A stretch of 35,924 nt of DNA from Kiritimatiellia bacterium (GTDB lineage Bacteria; Verrucomicrobiota; Kiritimatiellia; UBA8416; JABMPJ01): contig JADHWE010000022.1 in the NCBI GenBank assembly GCA_016783675.1, positions 1-35,924 on the forward strand. Reading direction: 5' to 3'. Below are positions 8,843 to 16,550 of this stretch, one piece after another (positions within the stretch are counted from its first letter, which is position 1; each line of letters starts with the position of its first letter). Both the position numbers and the translations under genes were made by a program. The notes under the pieces are model-generated. The model saw only the letters and a program-made list of their open reading frames with translations, was not told the DNA's origin and did not search any database.

Positions 8843-10795
8843 ATGCAGATGATGAGATGGACCCTATTATGTGCGGTTGTTTTGGCCGCGCTTGTGTCGG
8901 CGGTGGTGGCGGACGACGGTGTCATCATCGTCACGGCGACGCCTTTCGAGCGCAACCTTCTGGAGACGCCGGCGGCGGAGTCGGCTTCGCTCGAGGCGGC
9001 CACGTCCGTGGTCGGTGCGGAGCAGATTCTGCGTCAAAATGCCGCTACGCTGACCGAGGCGCTCACATACGCGCCGGGTGTTCACATTGAAACGCGGGGA
9101 CGCAAGTACAAGAGCTTCAATTCGTTTCGGGGCCAGATATACCCGTATCCGACTTACTCTCTTGGCGGCATCTGGCAGCGCGAGTTCAGCGAGCTGGCCT
9201 ATGTGCTGCCCGCATCACAGATCGAGCAGGTTGACGTGCTGCGATCGAGCGGCTCGCTTTTCGCGGGGCTCGGTGACATCACCGGTGTGATCAACGTGAC
9301 GCCGCGTCGTTATGCCACACCCACCACACTGATCGAGGCCGAGGGCGGTACGTTCAATAGCTGGCGTCTCGGGGCCGTGAGTGGGAATACGACCAGCAAC
9401 GGCTGGTATACCGCGGGGGTCAATGGCTCCGCAACAGATGGCCCGTCCGGTCGTAACGCGGCCGAACACAACCACGGCGGCTACGTTTTCGGCGGGGCGC
9501 AGATCAGTGATCGACTCTATCTCGAAGGCCGCGTCTTTGCGGTCGAGGGTGCGCGTGAGCTGATGACGCCTGATCCGGAGGGTCCGGCCCTTAACTCGCT
9601 CAAGAACCGCCGCGAAGAATACGACCCCTTCAACGCGTTTCACCTGGGCGGCAAGGCGGTCCTCAAGGAGAGCCCCTCCGCAACACTGGAGGTCACGGCA
9701 GGATACACGTCGCGCGATTACCATTATACCCGGCGCGAATTCAAGCCCGCCGAGGCGGACGAGGATGACCGGGAATACACGTTGCAGGCCGTTCAGGCCC
9801 TGGTGTTCAACGAGGTCAACACGTTGCGGCTGGGTGCGGTCTACAATCGTTGGGTTGCCCCGGAGGGCAAGCGCTCTTACACGGGGTTTCGGCAGGATAT
9901 CGAGTCATGGGGACTCACGCTCGCCGATGAGCACCAGTTCGAAAGGGTGACGCTGGACGCGGGGCTGCGTGTCGTGACCGACTATTACAACGACTTCTCC
10001 GGCGCCACCTTCAACATCAATGGGGCAAGCCGCGACTTCAAGACCGTCACCGACGAGTGGGGTGATCCGCTGCTGACCGCGACGCTTGGGGCCAAGCTGG
10101 ACCTAACCCGCGCGCTCAACCTGTACGCCCACCTCGCCGGGGGACAGCGCAGCCCCGAGCCCGGTGCGCTGAAGGCCGATGGCACCGACCTGTCGAAGGA
10201 GACCCGCATCATGGCCGACGCCGGCATCCGGATTGAGAGCAAGGAGAAGGGCGCCCTGACCGCCGGCGCTTTCTATGTGCTGCGCAATGATGCTATCACC
10301 AAAACCGATGAATCCGGCACGGATGCCGATGGCGATACGTTCTACTTCTCCGACAACCAGGACGTGGTCCAGTACGGTGTCGAATGCGAAGCGAAGAGCG
10401 CGCCGATTGCCGATATAGTGTCGCTCTTCGTTAATGCAACGTTGATGAGTTCACGTCTTACCCCGGCAGGCGAGAGCGATAGTCAGGACTACCGGGAGAT
10501 CCCGGATTTCATCGGATCGGCCGGTCTGTACAGTAATCTCGGACGGTGGGACGCCACGCTGGCCGCCAAGTACGTCTCCGGCTATGAGAACAACCGCTTT
10601 GCCCAGGACAAGCAGTATCACGACCTCGGCGATTTCTGGGCACTCAACGCCACGGCCGGCTACACGCTGGGAAGCGAGAAGAACACGCGCGTCTACGTGG
10701 CGGCGGCCAATATTCTGGATGACGAGTACTCGACCGTGGTCGGCTGGTCCGATCCCGGTCTAAGGCTGAGTGTTGGCGCTCGGCACATGTTCTAG
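8843..10795 (+). CDS. TonB-dependent outer-membrane receptor
   Basis: A 650-residue outer-membrane active transporter. A signal peptide covers about residues 1-23. A TonB box-like stretch (GVIIVTATP, about 26-34) follows, then a plug domain with NAATLTEALTYAPGVHI and the QIEQVDVLRSSGSLFAGLGDITGVINV pattern in two parts (QIEQVDVLRSSGS; GDITGVINVTPRR). The rest is a beta-barrel with alternating aromatic strands ending LSVGARHMF, with a terminal Phe as expected for BAM recognition. GGGAGAT precedes the ATG. It lies 12 bases after the permease stop and upstream of an oxyanion ABC importer, so uptake of the same ligand across the outer membrane (molybdate, tungstate or a complex of them) is the natural inference. 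The sequence alone does not reveal the ligand. Confidence 0.9.
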   Translation: MQMMRWTLLCAVVLAALVSAVVADDGVIIVTATPFERNLLETPAAESASLEAATSVVGAEQILRQNAATLTEALTYAPGVHIETRGRKYKSFNSFRGQIYPYPTYSLGGIWQREFSELAYVLPASQIEQVDVLRSSGSLFAGLGDITGVINVTPRRYATPTTLIEAEGGTFNSWRLGAVSGNTTSNGWYTAGVNGSATDGPSGRNAAEHNHGGYVFGGAQISDRLYLEGRVFAVEGARELMTPDPEGPALNSLKNRREEYDPFNAFHLGGKAVLKESPSATLEVTAGYTSRDYHYTRREFKPAEADEDDREYTLQAVQALVFNEVNTLRLGAVYNRWVAPEGKRSYTGFRQDIESWGLTLADEHQFERVTLDAGLRVVTDYYNDFSGATFNINGASRDFKTVTDEWGDPLLTATLGAKLDLTRALNLYAHLAGGQRSPEPGALKADGTDLSKETRIMADAGIRIESKEKGALTAGAFYVLRNDAITKTDESGTDADGDTFYFSDNQDVVQYGVECEAKSAPIADIVSLFVNATLMSSRLTPAGESDSQDYREIPDFIGSAGLYSNLGRWDATLAAKYVSGYENNRFAQDKQYHDLGDFWALNATAGYTLGSEKNTRVYVAAANILDDEYSTVVGWSDPGLRLSVGARHMF

Positions 10796-10831
10796 TGTAC
10801 TGTCTGGCAAATACAATTGTACTACTCCACG

Positions 10832-10903
10832 GTCATCCCGAGCGAAGTCGAGGGATCTCCGACCGTTGATTGAATTGAGATTCCTCGCTACGCTCGGAAT
10901 GAC
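10832..10903. repeat. Dispersed intergenic inverted repeat, copy A
   Basis: Two arms of about 27 bases, GTCATCCCGAGC...GGGATCTC and GAGATTCC...GCTCGGAATGAC, face each other across about 17 bases. Near-identical arms occur at 27637-27708, and a rearranged copy lies at 30118-30183. It sits in the 163-base gap that splits the oxyanion/sulfur-carrier gene run. It can fold into a long hairpin and could act as an attenuator or terminator between the TonB receptor and the binding protein. GTCATTCCGAGC-type repeats are known in many bacterial phyla. Confidence 0.8.
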
Positions 10904-10958
10904 AAACACTCGCACAAAGTGCAGCGCTATTTACGATACAGGACACTAAGGAACGATC

Positions 10959-12491
10959 ATGGTTAGGGGCCTTAAGACCGGCCGGACGATCACTGTTGTT
11001 TCCATCCTGCTTTTCGTGCTGCTCTCGTTTCTGCTCTTCAAAACCGAGCCGCGGCCCTCGACCGCCAGTGGCGACAGCCGCCCGCTCGTGCTTTTCTGCG
11101 CTGCAGGCATGCGGCTGCCGATCGAGGAGATCCGCCAGGCATTCGAGGAGGAGTGCGGTGTCCGTGTGGATGTCCAGTATGGCGGTTCGAATACGCTGTT
11201 GAACCAGATGCAGGTGTCGCGTAAGGGGGACCTCTACCTGGCCGCCGATCGGGCCTATGTTGAGCGGGCGCGTGCGCTTGGCCTCATTCGCGAAATCCTG
11301 CCGATCGCCTCGATGATGCCGGTGATTGCCGTGCCGGAGGGTAATCCGAAACGCATCTGGTCGATCGCGCAGCTCCTCGAGCCCGGCGTGAGGCTTGCCC
11401 TCGGTAACCCCGACCAGGCGGCGATCGGCAAGGCCGCCCGTGAGGCGCTGACCCGTTCCGGCCACTGGGAGGAGATTGCCGCGCAGGCGCATCGGAACGG
11501 CGTGTTCAAGCCGACCGTGCCGGACGTGGCCAATACGGTGAAGATCGGCAGTGTCGACGCCGGAATCATCTGGTCCGCCACGGCGGGACAAATTGACGGG
11601 ATCGACGGCGTGCGTGTTCCCGAGCTCGAGACCGCGTCCAGCCTGATCACGGTCGGCGTCGCCGCCGACACCACCGCCTCGGTTGACGCACTCAACTTCG
11701 CGCGCTACCTGACCGGGTCCAACCGTGGTCTGGAGGTGTTTCGGAAACTGGGCTATGACCCGGTGGACGGGGATGCGTGGAGTGAGAAGGCGGAAGTCAC
11801 TTTCTTCGCCGGGTCGGTCAATCGGCGTGGTCTCGGCGCTGCCATCCAGCGCTTTGAGCAGCGTGAGGGTGTGCGCGTGAATACGGTCTTCAACGGCTGC
11901 GGCATCCTGACGGCTCACATGCGGACGATCCGCACGGATGGTGAGTTTCCCGACGCCTACATGGCGTGTGACCAATACTATCTCGACGCCGTCGCTGACC
12001 TCTTTGACGAGGGAACGCAGATCTCCAAGACGCGCATTGTGATTGTGGTCGCCGAGGGCAACCCCAAGAAGATCATGACGCTCGAAGACCTGGCCCGTCC
12101 GGGCATTCGGCTCGCGATCGGTCAACCGGAGCAATGCACCATCGGTGTGCTCAGCCGTAAGCTGCTGGAGTCGGTCGGCCTGTACGACCGTCTCCTAAAG
12201 ACCAACGTTGTCACGCAGACCCCCACCTCGGCCATGCTCGTGCCCGCTATAACGACCGGTGCGGCCGATGCCGTGCTGGCCTACCGCACCGATACCATTG
12301 CCGAGGCCGACCGGGTCGATGCGATCCTGATCGATTCGCCGCTCGCCAAGGCCGTGCAGCCTTTCGCCGTCTCACGCGAGAGCGATCAACACCTGCTCGC
12401 CATGCGCCTCTTCGAGACCATCGCGGAAGCTCGCACCGCGTTCGAGGCCGCCGGCTTTGATTGGCTGCTTGAGGAGGACGCCCAACCGTGA
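10959..12491 (+). CDS. Double-headed ModA/WtpA-like solute-binding protein
   Basis: A 510-residue periplasmic binding protein with an N-terminal membrane anchor (about residues 12-28) and no lipobox. It contains two tandem ModA-like domains. The first (about 40-265) has LVLFCAAGMRLPIEEI, QYGGSNTLLNQM and GDLYLAADRAYV, then RLALGNPDQAAIGKAARE. The second (about 275-500) has VTFFAGSVNRRGLGAAI, NTVFNGCGILTAHM and RLAIGQPEQCTIGVLSRK at matching positions. Each head therefore has an apparent anion-binding cleft. Single-domain ModA is about half this length, so this looks like an internal duplication. AAGGA precedes the ATG. Its 3' end overlaps the permease by four bases (GTGA). Molybdate or tungstate is the likely ligand; another oxyanion cannot be excluded. 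Confidence 0.82.
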   Translation: MVRGLKTGRTITVVSILLFVLLSFLLFKTEPRPSTASGDSRPLVLFCAAGMRLPIEEIRQAFEEECGVRVDVQYGGSNTLLNQMQVSRKGDLYLAADRAYVERARALGLIREILPIASMMPVIAVPEGNPKRIWSIAQLLEPGVRLALGNPDQAAIGKAAREALTRSGHWEEIAAQAHRNGVFKPTVPDVANTVKIGSVDAGIIWSATAGQIDGIDGVRVPELETASSLITVGVAADTTASVDALNFARYLTGSNRGLEVFRKLGYDPVDGDAWSEKAEVTFFAGSVNRRGLGAAIQRFEQREGVRVNTVFNGCGILTAHMRTIRTDGEFPDAYMACDQYYLDAVADLFDEGTQISKTRIVIVVAEGNPKKIMTLEDLARPGIRLAIGQPEQCTIGVLSRKLLESVGLYDRLLKTNVVTQTPTSAMLVPAITTGAADAVLAYRTDTIAEADRVDAILIDSPLAKAVQPFAVSRESDQHLLAMRLFETIAEARTAFEAAGFDWLLEEDAQP

Positions 12492-13327
12492 CTGTTCGCT
12501 GCTCAACAGAATGGCGTCCGCCGGGCAAGGGCTCGGATCGTCTCTTCTTGACCGGCATGGGTATCCTGCTGGGGGCCTATGCACTGCTGATCCTGCTGAT
12601 GTTGGCGGCCGACTTCGCCTACGTGGGAGGCGCGGGAAGCGATGGCTCGTTCCTGCGCTCCTTTGTGCGGGCGTTTCAGAGCCCGGAGATCCGCAGTGCG
12701 ATGACCCTCACAATGATCTCCTGCACCCTGGCCGCGATCCTTTCGGTCTGGGTGGCCATTCCCGCCGGCTACCTGCTGTCCCGTTTCAATTTCCGGGGCA
12801 GCCGCCTGATCGATGCCCTGCTCGATATCCCGATCGTGCTGCCGCCGTTGGTCGTCGGGTTGAGCTTGTTGATTCTTTTCCAGTTCCTCCCTGCCAGGGT
12901 GCGCGAGGTGGTGGTCTATGAACGGCCCGCTGTGGTGCTGGCTCAGTTTGCCGTGTCGTGCGCGTTCGCGGTACGTATCATGCGGGCCGCATTCGACCAG
13001 ATTGATGAGCGCTGCGCGCTGGTCGCCCAGACGCTCGGATGCTCGCGACGGCAGGCCTTCTTCAGGGTCGAACTCCAGGAAGCCTGGCCGGGCGTCCTCA
13101 CCGCGGCCACGATCGCGTGGGCCCGGGCGCTGGGCGAGTTTGGTCCGCTCCTGATCTTCGCCGGCGCTACGCGCAACAAGACCGAGGTGCTGTCGACCAC
13201 CGTCTTTCTCGAACTGAGCATCGGCGATCTGTCCGCCGCGGTGACCGTCTCGCTGATCATGGTTGCTGCCGCGATTGCCGTTGTCATGACCGCCCGGACG
13301 TGGGGCACGAAGAATTTGAACCTATGA
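12488..13327 (+). CDS. Molybdate/tungstate-type ABC transporter permease (ModB/TupB-like)
   Basis: A 279-residue inner-membrane protein, starting at GTG within a GTGA overlap with the binding-protein gene. It has an N-terminal membrane segment (about 20-42), then the BPD_transp_1 core with several further helices. The cytoplasmic EAA loop reads AQTLGCSRRQAFFRVELQEA, matching ModB/TupB-type permeases (LG.S....F..V.LP.A), and the GEFGPLLIFAG segment after it is also typical. It ends in an ATGA overlap with the ATPase gene, so the transporter genes are translationally coupled. It should form a homodimer with two copies of the downstream ATPase and receive ligand from the double-headed binding protein. 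Confidence 0.87.
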   Translation: MTVRCSTEWRPPGKGSDRLFLTGMGILLGAYALLILLMLAADFAYVGGAGSDGSFLRSFVRAFQSPEIRSAMTLTMISCTLAAILSVWVAIPAGYLLSRFNFRGSRLIDALLDIPIVLPPLVVGLSLLILFQFLPARVREVVVYERPAVVLAQFAVSCAFAVRIMRAAFDQIDERCALVAQTLGCSRRQAFFRVELQEAWPGVLTAATIAWARALGEFGPLLIFAGATRNKTEVLSTTVFLELSIGDLSAAVTVSLIMVAAAIAVVMTARTWGTKNLNL

Positions 13328-13986
13328 TAGAGCTGGAACACATCGATCTCGACCAGGGCGCCTTTGCCTTGCGGGACCTGACCCTGGAGGTCCCGGAGGG
13401 CGGCTATGCCGTGCTAATGGGGGCATCCGGGTCGGGCAAGACCACGCTGCTGGAGCTGGTTTGCGGGCTGCGTCAGCCGCAGGCGGGTCGGATCATCATC
13501 GGGGATCACGACATGACCAACGCTGTTCCCGCTGCGCGCGAAGTCGGCTATGTCCCGCAGGATGGCGCGCTCTTCAAGACCATGACCGTGCGCGAGCAGC
13601 TCGCCTTTGCGCTGGAGATTCGCCGCCGCCCCAGGGCCGAGATCGAGGCGCGTGTCAGCGAGATGGCCGAGCTGTTGGGCATTACCCCGTTGCTGGATCG
13701 ACTACCGCCCGGACTCAGCGGCGGTGAGCGACAGCGCACCGCGATGGGTCGCGCGCTTTCTTTTCGACCGAAAGTCCTCCTCCTCGACGAACCGCTGACC
13801 GCGCTTGATGATGAAACGCGCGAGCGCATCATGCAGCTGCTGCAGCACGTCCAGCAACATACCGGTGTCACCACGCTGCACGTTACGCACAATCGCCAGG
13901 AAGCCGAGGCACTTGGCACGATGGGGCTGAAGATTACTCAGGGTCGTATTGAACCGTTGGACCTGGGCAAGGGAGACCATGCATGA
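13324..13986 (+). CDS. Molybdate/tungstate-type ABC transporter ATPase (ModC/TupC-like)
   Basis: A 220-residue cytoplasmic ATPase. The frame is open upstream, but the ATG at 13324 lies in an ATGA overlap with the permease stop and begins MIELEHIDL, the usual first strand of ABC ATPases. Walker A GASGSGKTT is at 33-41, the Q-loop Q79, the signature LSGGERQR from 131, Walker B VLLLDEP from 151 and the switch H189. It is intact for catalysis. It lacks the C-terminal TOBE/Mop domain of classical ModC (about 350 residues) and is closer in length to TupC, so substrate-level feedback through Mop is not expected. It overlaps the carrier-protein gene by four bases. Confidence 0.9.
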   Translation: MIELEHIDLDQGAFALRDLTLEVPEGGYAVLMGASGSGKTTLLELVCGLRQPQAGRIIIGDHDMTNAVPAAREVGYVPQDGALFKTMTVREQLAFALEIRRRPRAEIEARVSEMAELLGITPLLDRLPPGLSGGERQRTAMGRALSFRPKVLLLDEPLTALDDETRERIMQLLQHVQQHTGVTTLHVTHNRQEAEALGTMGLKITQGRIEPLDLGKGDHA

Positions 13987-14228
13987 TCGTACATGTTGAG
14001 TACACGGCACAGTTGAGGGTCCAGACCGGACTGGCCACCGAGACGTTTGACCTGGCGGACGGTGCCCGCCTGGAGGCGCTTCTGCAGACTGTGGCAGACC
14101 GCCACGACGTGACAGCGTTCTTGGGCGACAACCTGCTCTGCTTTGTCGGCGGAGCGCAGGCGGATGCCGATCACCCCTTGGCCGACGGGGACCACGTGAC
14201 TCTTTTGACACCCATCTCGGGAGGCTGA
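13983..14228 (+). CDS. MoaD/ThiS-like sulfur-carrier protein
   Basis: An 81-residue beta-grasp protein that ends ISGG, the diglycine tail that E1-like enzymes adenylate and convert to a thiocarboxylate. The fold markers are an N-terminal strand (IVHVEYTAQLR), a mid-region LEALLQTVADRHD helix, the NLLCFVGGAQADADHPLADGD segment (in two parts: NLLCFVGG; HPLADGDHVTLL) and the final TLLTPISGG. It starts inside an ATGA overlap with the transporter ATPase and is followed three bases later by the first E1-like gene. Its place between an oxyanion importer and two E1-like genes suggests a dedicated carrier, perhaps for pterin dithiolene synthesis of a W/Mo enzyme or for a distinct sulfur product. No MoaE, ThiG or other acceptor is in the window. 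Confidence 0.85.
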   Translation: MIVHVEYTAQLRVQTGLATETFDLADGARLEALLQTVADRHDVTAFLGDNLLCFVGGAQADADHPLADGDHVTLLTPISGG

Positions 14229-14231
14229 GCA

Positions 14232-14999
14232 ATGGATGGCGCTTCGACACCCCTCAACCGCGAAGAGTTGGCCACGTACGAGTGGCAGCTCGATGTGCCC
14301 GGCTTTGGTGAGGCCGGACAGCAGAAACTGAAGGATGCCACCGTGCTGGTGTCCCGTGTCGGCGGTCTTGGCAGCGTGGTGGCCTACGAGCTCGCCGCGG
14401 CGGGGGTGGGGCGCCTCATCCTGGCGCATGCCGGGGATATCAACCCCTCCGATCTCAACCGGCAACTGCTGATGACCCACACGGCGCTCGGTACGGCGCG
14501 CGTCGAATCGGCCGCGACGCGATTGAAGGAACTCAACCCGCGTCTGGACGTCGTTAAGGTGCCCGAGAATGTCTCGGAAGAGAATGCCGACCGGCTGGTC
14601 GGCCAAGCCGATCTCGTGGTCGACTGTGCCCCGCTTTTCGAAGAGCGACTCGCCATGAATCGCGCGGCGGTCCAGCAGGGCAAGCCGCTGGTGGAGTGCG
14701 CCATGTATGAGCTGCAGGCCCAGGTAACCGCGGTGTTGCCGGGACGCACCCCCTGTGTCGCCTGTCTGCACCCGCAACCGCCGCCGGCCTGGAAGCGGCG
14801 CTTCCCGGTGTTCGGCGCCGTGTCGGGTACGGTCGGGTGTCTCGGCGCGATGGAGGCGATCAAGGTGCTGGCGGGAGTGGGTGAGCCCCTGGCGGGGCGG
14901 ATGCTCACGATGGACCTGCGTGATATGCGTTTTCGGGCCCTGGAGATTCGGCGGCGTCCTGACTGTGCGATCTGTGGAGGGCTGCATGCTGAGGCCTGA
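14232..14999 (+). CDS. Degenerate ThiF/MoeB/HesA-type E1-like protein (probable pseudo-E1)
   Basis: A 255-residue member of the E1-like family, alignable with MoeB over its whole length: VSRVGGLGSV, then DLNRQLL, two CxxC zinc pairs (C175/C178 and C245/C248) and a GCLGAMEAIKVLAG helix. Several catalytic positions are changed. The first Gly of GxGGLG is R42, the ribose-binding Asp region (LLDFD in MoeB) is LAHAG, the Lys of PKVES is R90, the Asp of DCTDN is P134, and the Thr-Cys catalytic loop is replaced by FGAVSG. Zinc binding and fold seem kept while adenylation looks lost. It overlaps the next, canonical E1 gene by 14 bases, so a regulatory or scaffolding partner in a hetero-E1 is the favoured inference. 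Confidence 0.82.
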   Translation: MDGASTPLNREELATYEWQLDVPGFGEAGQQKLKDATVLVSRVGGLGSVVAYELAAAGVGRLILAHAGDINPSDLNRQLLMTHTALGTARVESAATRLKELNPRLDVVKVPENVSEENADRLVGQADLVVDCAPLFEERLAMNRAAVQQGKPLVECAMYELQAQVTAVLPGRTPCVACLHPQPPPAWKRRFPVFGAVSGTVGCLGAMEAIKVLAGVGEPLAGRMLTMDLRDMRFRALEIRRRPDCAICGGLHAEA

Positions 15000-16110
15000 C
15001 CAACAACAGCGCTATGCGCGTCACCTCTCCTTGCCGGGCTTCGGTCTCGAAGCCCAGGAGCGGCTCCTGGCGTCTTCCGTCCTGCTTGTGGGCGCGGGTG
15101 GCCTCGGATCGCCGGCGGCCCTGTATCTCGCTGCGGCGGGGGTCGGCCGGCTTGTCGTGGTAGATGACGATGCCGTCGACCTGAGTAACCTGCAACGCCA
15201 GGTTCTGCACAGCACCGACCGCGCGGGCATGCCGAAGGTCGAGTCGGCCAAACGCACGATCAATGGCATCAACCCCGACGTCGCGGTCGTCACCATCAAT
15301 GAGCGATTCACGGATCGGAACGCCCGCGAGCTGGTTGGCCAGTGCGACCTGGTGCTTGATGGCGCCGACAATTTTCCGACGCGCTACCTGGTGAACGACG
15401 CCGCCTATTTTGAGGGCAAGCCGGTCGTGCATGGTTCGATTCACCTGTTCGAGGGACAGTGCACCGTCTTTGCGCGGGGCAGGGGGCCCTGCTACCGTTG
15501 TCTCTTTCCCGTGCCGCCGGCGCCGGGCACGGTGCCCTCCTGTGCGGAGGCGGGTGTGTTGGGCGTGCTACCCGGAATCATTGGAACCGCGCAGGCCACC
15601 GAGGCCATCAAGCTGTTGACCGGGATCGGCGAGCCGCTGATCGGGCGATTGCTGCGCTATGACGCACTCGCCATGCAGTTTCAGACACTCTCAATCCGGC
15701 GCAACGATGGGTGCCCGCTGTGCGGCGGCGACCCCACAATCCACACGGTGCGCGAAATCGAGTATACCTGTGTTACCCCGGCGCAGCGGGCGCTGGAGAT
15801 CGATATCGCGGAGTTCGAGCAGCTACGCAACGCCGGCACGCGATGTTGCCTGCTCGATGTGCGGGAGCCGCACGAGGTCGCGGGGGGCACGGTGCCCGGC
15901 AGTCTGCATATCCCGCTGGGACAGCTTCAGGCGCGGATAGGGGAGTTGCAGGAGTGGCGCCGCGAAGAGGTCGTCTGTATCTGCCATGTCGGAATACGCA
16001 GTATCAGGGCGGCCGAATTGCTGCAACAGGGCGGATTTGAACGCGTCGCCAGCCTGCGCGGGGGCTTCGCGGCGTGGATGAAAAGTGGAAGTGTGGGAGG
16101 TGAGGCATGA
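14986..16110 (+). CDS. MoeB/ThiF-rhodanese fusion (active E1 for the sulfur carrier)
   Basis: A 374-residue fusion of the MoeBR/MoeZ type. The start at ATG 14986 fits the MoeB N-terminus (LRPDQQQRYARHLSLPGFG). The E1 part (1-250) has all key residues: GAGGLG at 36-41, Asp residues after VVV at 60-62, NLQRQ with R71, PKVES with K84, DGADN with D128, the catalytic loop PSCAEAG with C186, and zinc pairs C169/C172 and C243/C246. The rhodanese domain (about 272-368) has the active loop C333-HVGIRS, expected to carry a persulfide. The protein should adenylate the diglycine carrier and pass sulfur to it. It overlaps the TauE-like gene by four bases (ATGA). Confidence 0.9.
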   Translation: MLRPDQQQRYARHLSLPGFGLEAQERLLASSVLLVGAGGLGSPAALYLAAAGVGRLVVVDDDAVDLSNLQRQVLHSTDRAGMPKVESAKRTINGINPDVAVVTINERFTDRNARELVGQCDLVLDGADNFPTRYLVNDAAYFEGKPVVHGSIHLFEGQCTVFARGRGPCYRCLFPVPPAPGTVPSCAEAGVLGVLPGIIGTAQATEAIKLLTGIGEPLIGRLLRYDALAMQFQTLSIRRNDGCPLCGGDPTIHTVREIEYTCVTPAQRALEIDIAEFEQLRNAGTRCCLLDVREPHEVAGGTVPGSLHIPLGQLQARIGELQEWRREEVVCICHVGIRSIRAAELLQQGGFERVASLRGGFAAWMKSGSVGGEA

Positions 16111-16550
16111 GCATTTTTGCGGAACTGAGTCCGATGTTGTTGCTGTTGGGGTTGGCGGCCGGAATTTTGAGCGCCATGTTGGGTGTGGGCAGCGGGATTC
16201 TTCTCGTACCGGCTCTGGCGATTGTCTTCGGCCTGACCCAGAAATCGGCCCAGGGCACTGCTCTTGCGGTCATGGTGCCGATGGCACTCGTGGGCGTCAT
16301 GCGTTACGGATCCAACCCGGACATCGAGATCAACGTCATGCGTGTCGGCCTGCTCTCACTGGGTGCCATCGTGGGCGCCCTGGTCGGGTCCGCCATTGCC
16401 GCGCACCTTTCGAATGCGGTGTTACGCCGCATCTTTGCGATGTTCCTGTTGGTCGTGGCTGTGCGAATGCTTCTGCCTAAGCGGGCTGCCGCCAGGTCTA
16501 CCGCGCCGCAGGCGGCCGATTTATCCGAGCAAGGAGGGCCGAATGATTGA
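16107..16550 (+). CDS. Half-size TauE/SafE-type membrane protein
   Basis: A 147-residue inner-membrane protein with about four membrane segments. The opening LLGLAAGILSAMLGVGSGILLVP is the TauE/SafE repeat motif (G.....G.GGG...VP), seen here as LAAGILSAMLGVGSGILL and then VPALAIVFG. Full TauE/SafE proteins have two such repeats and about 250 residues; this one has a single repeat, so it would need to dimerise. The family moves sulfite, sulfoacetate and other sulfur or organic anions. Being coupled by ATGA to the MoeB-rhodanese gene, it may handle a sulfur species for or from that pathway. The C-terminus overlaps the LolD-type ATPase start by eight bases. There is no sign of a frameshift to a missing second half. 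Confidence 0.8.
   Translation: MSIFAELSPMLLLLGLAAGILSAMLGVGSGILLVPALAIVFGLTQKSAQGTALAVMVPMALVGVMRYGSNPDIEINVMRVGLLSLGAIVGALVGSAIAAHLSNAVLRRIFAMFLLVVAVRMLLPKRAAARSTAPQAADLSEQGGPND

Noticed and set aside
10796-10958. A molybdenum-cofactor riboswitch before the binding-protein gene
   Set aside because: The gap is filled mostly by the dispersed inverted repeat, and I see no Moco-type multi-stem layout.
10833-12134. A 433-codon antisense open frame opposite the double-headed binding protein
   Set aside because: It is rich in His, Arg and Asp without motifs and begins in a repeat; the + strand frame is clearly coding.
13039-13323. A longer ModC-like ATPase starting at 13039
   Set aside because: The extension overlaps the permease gene in another frame; the ATG at 13324 with ATGA coupling begins exactly at the ABC domain.
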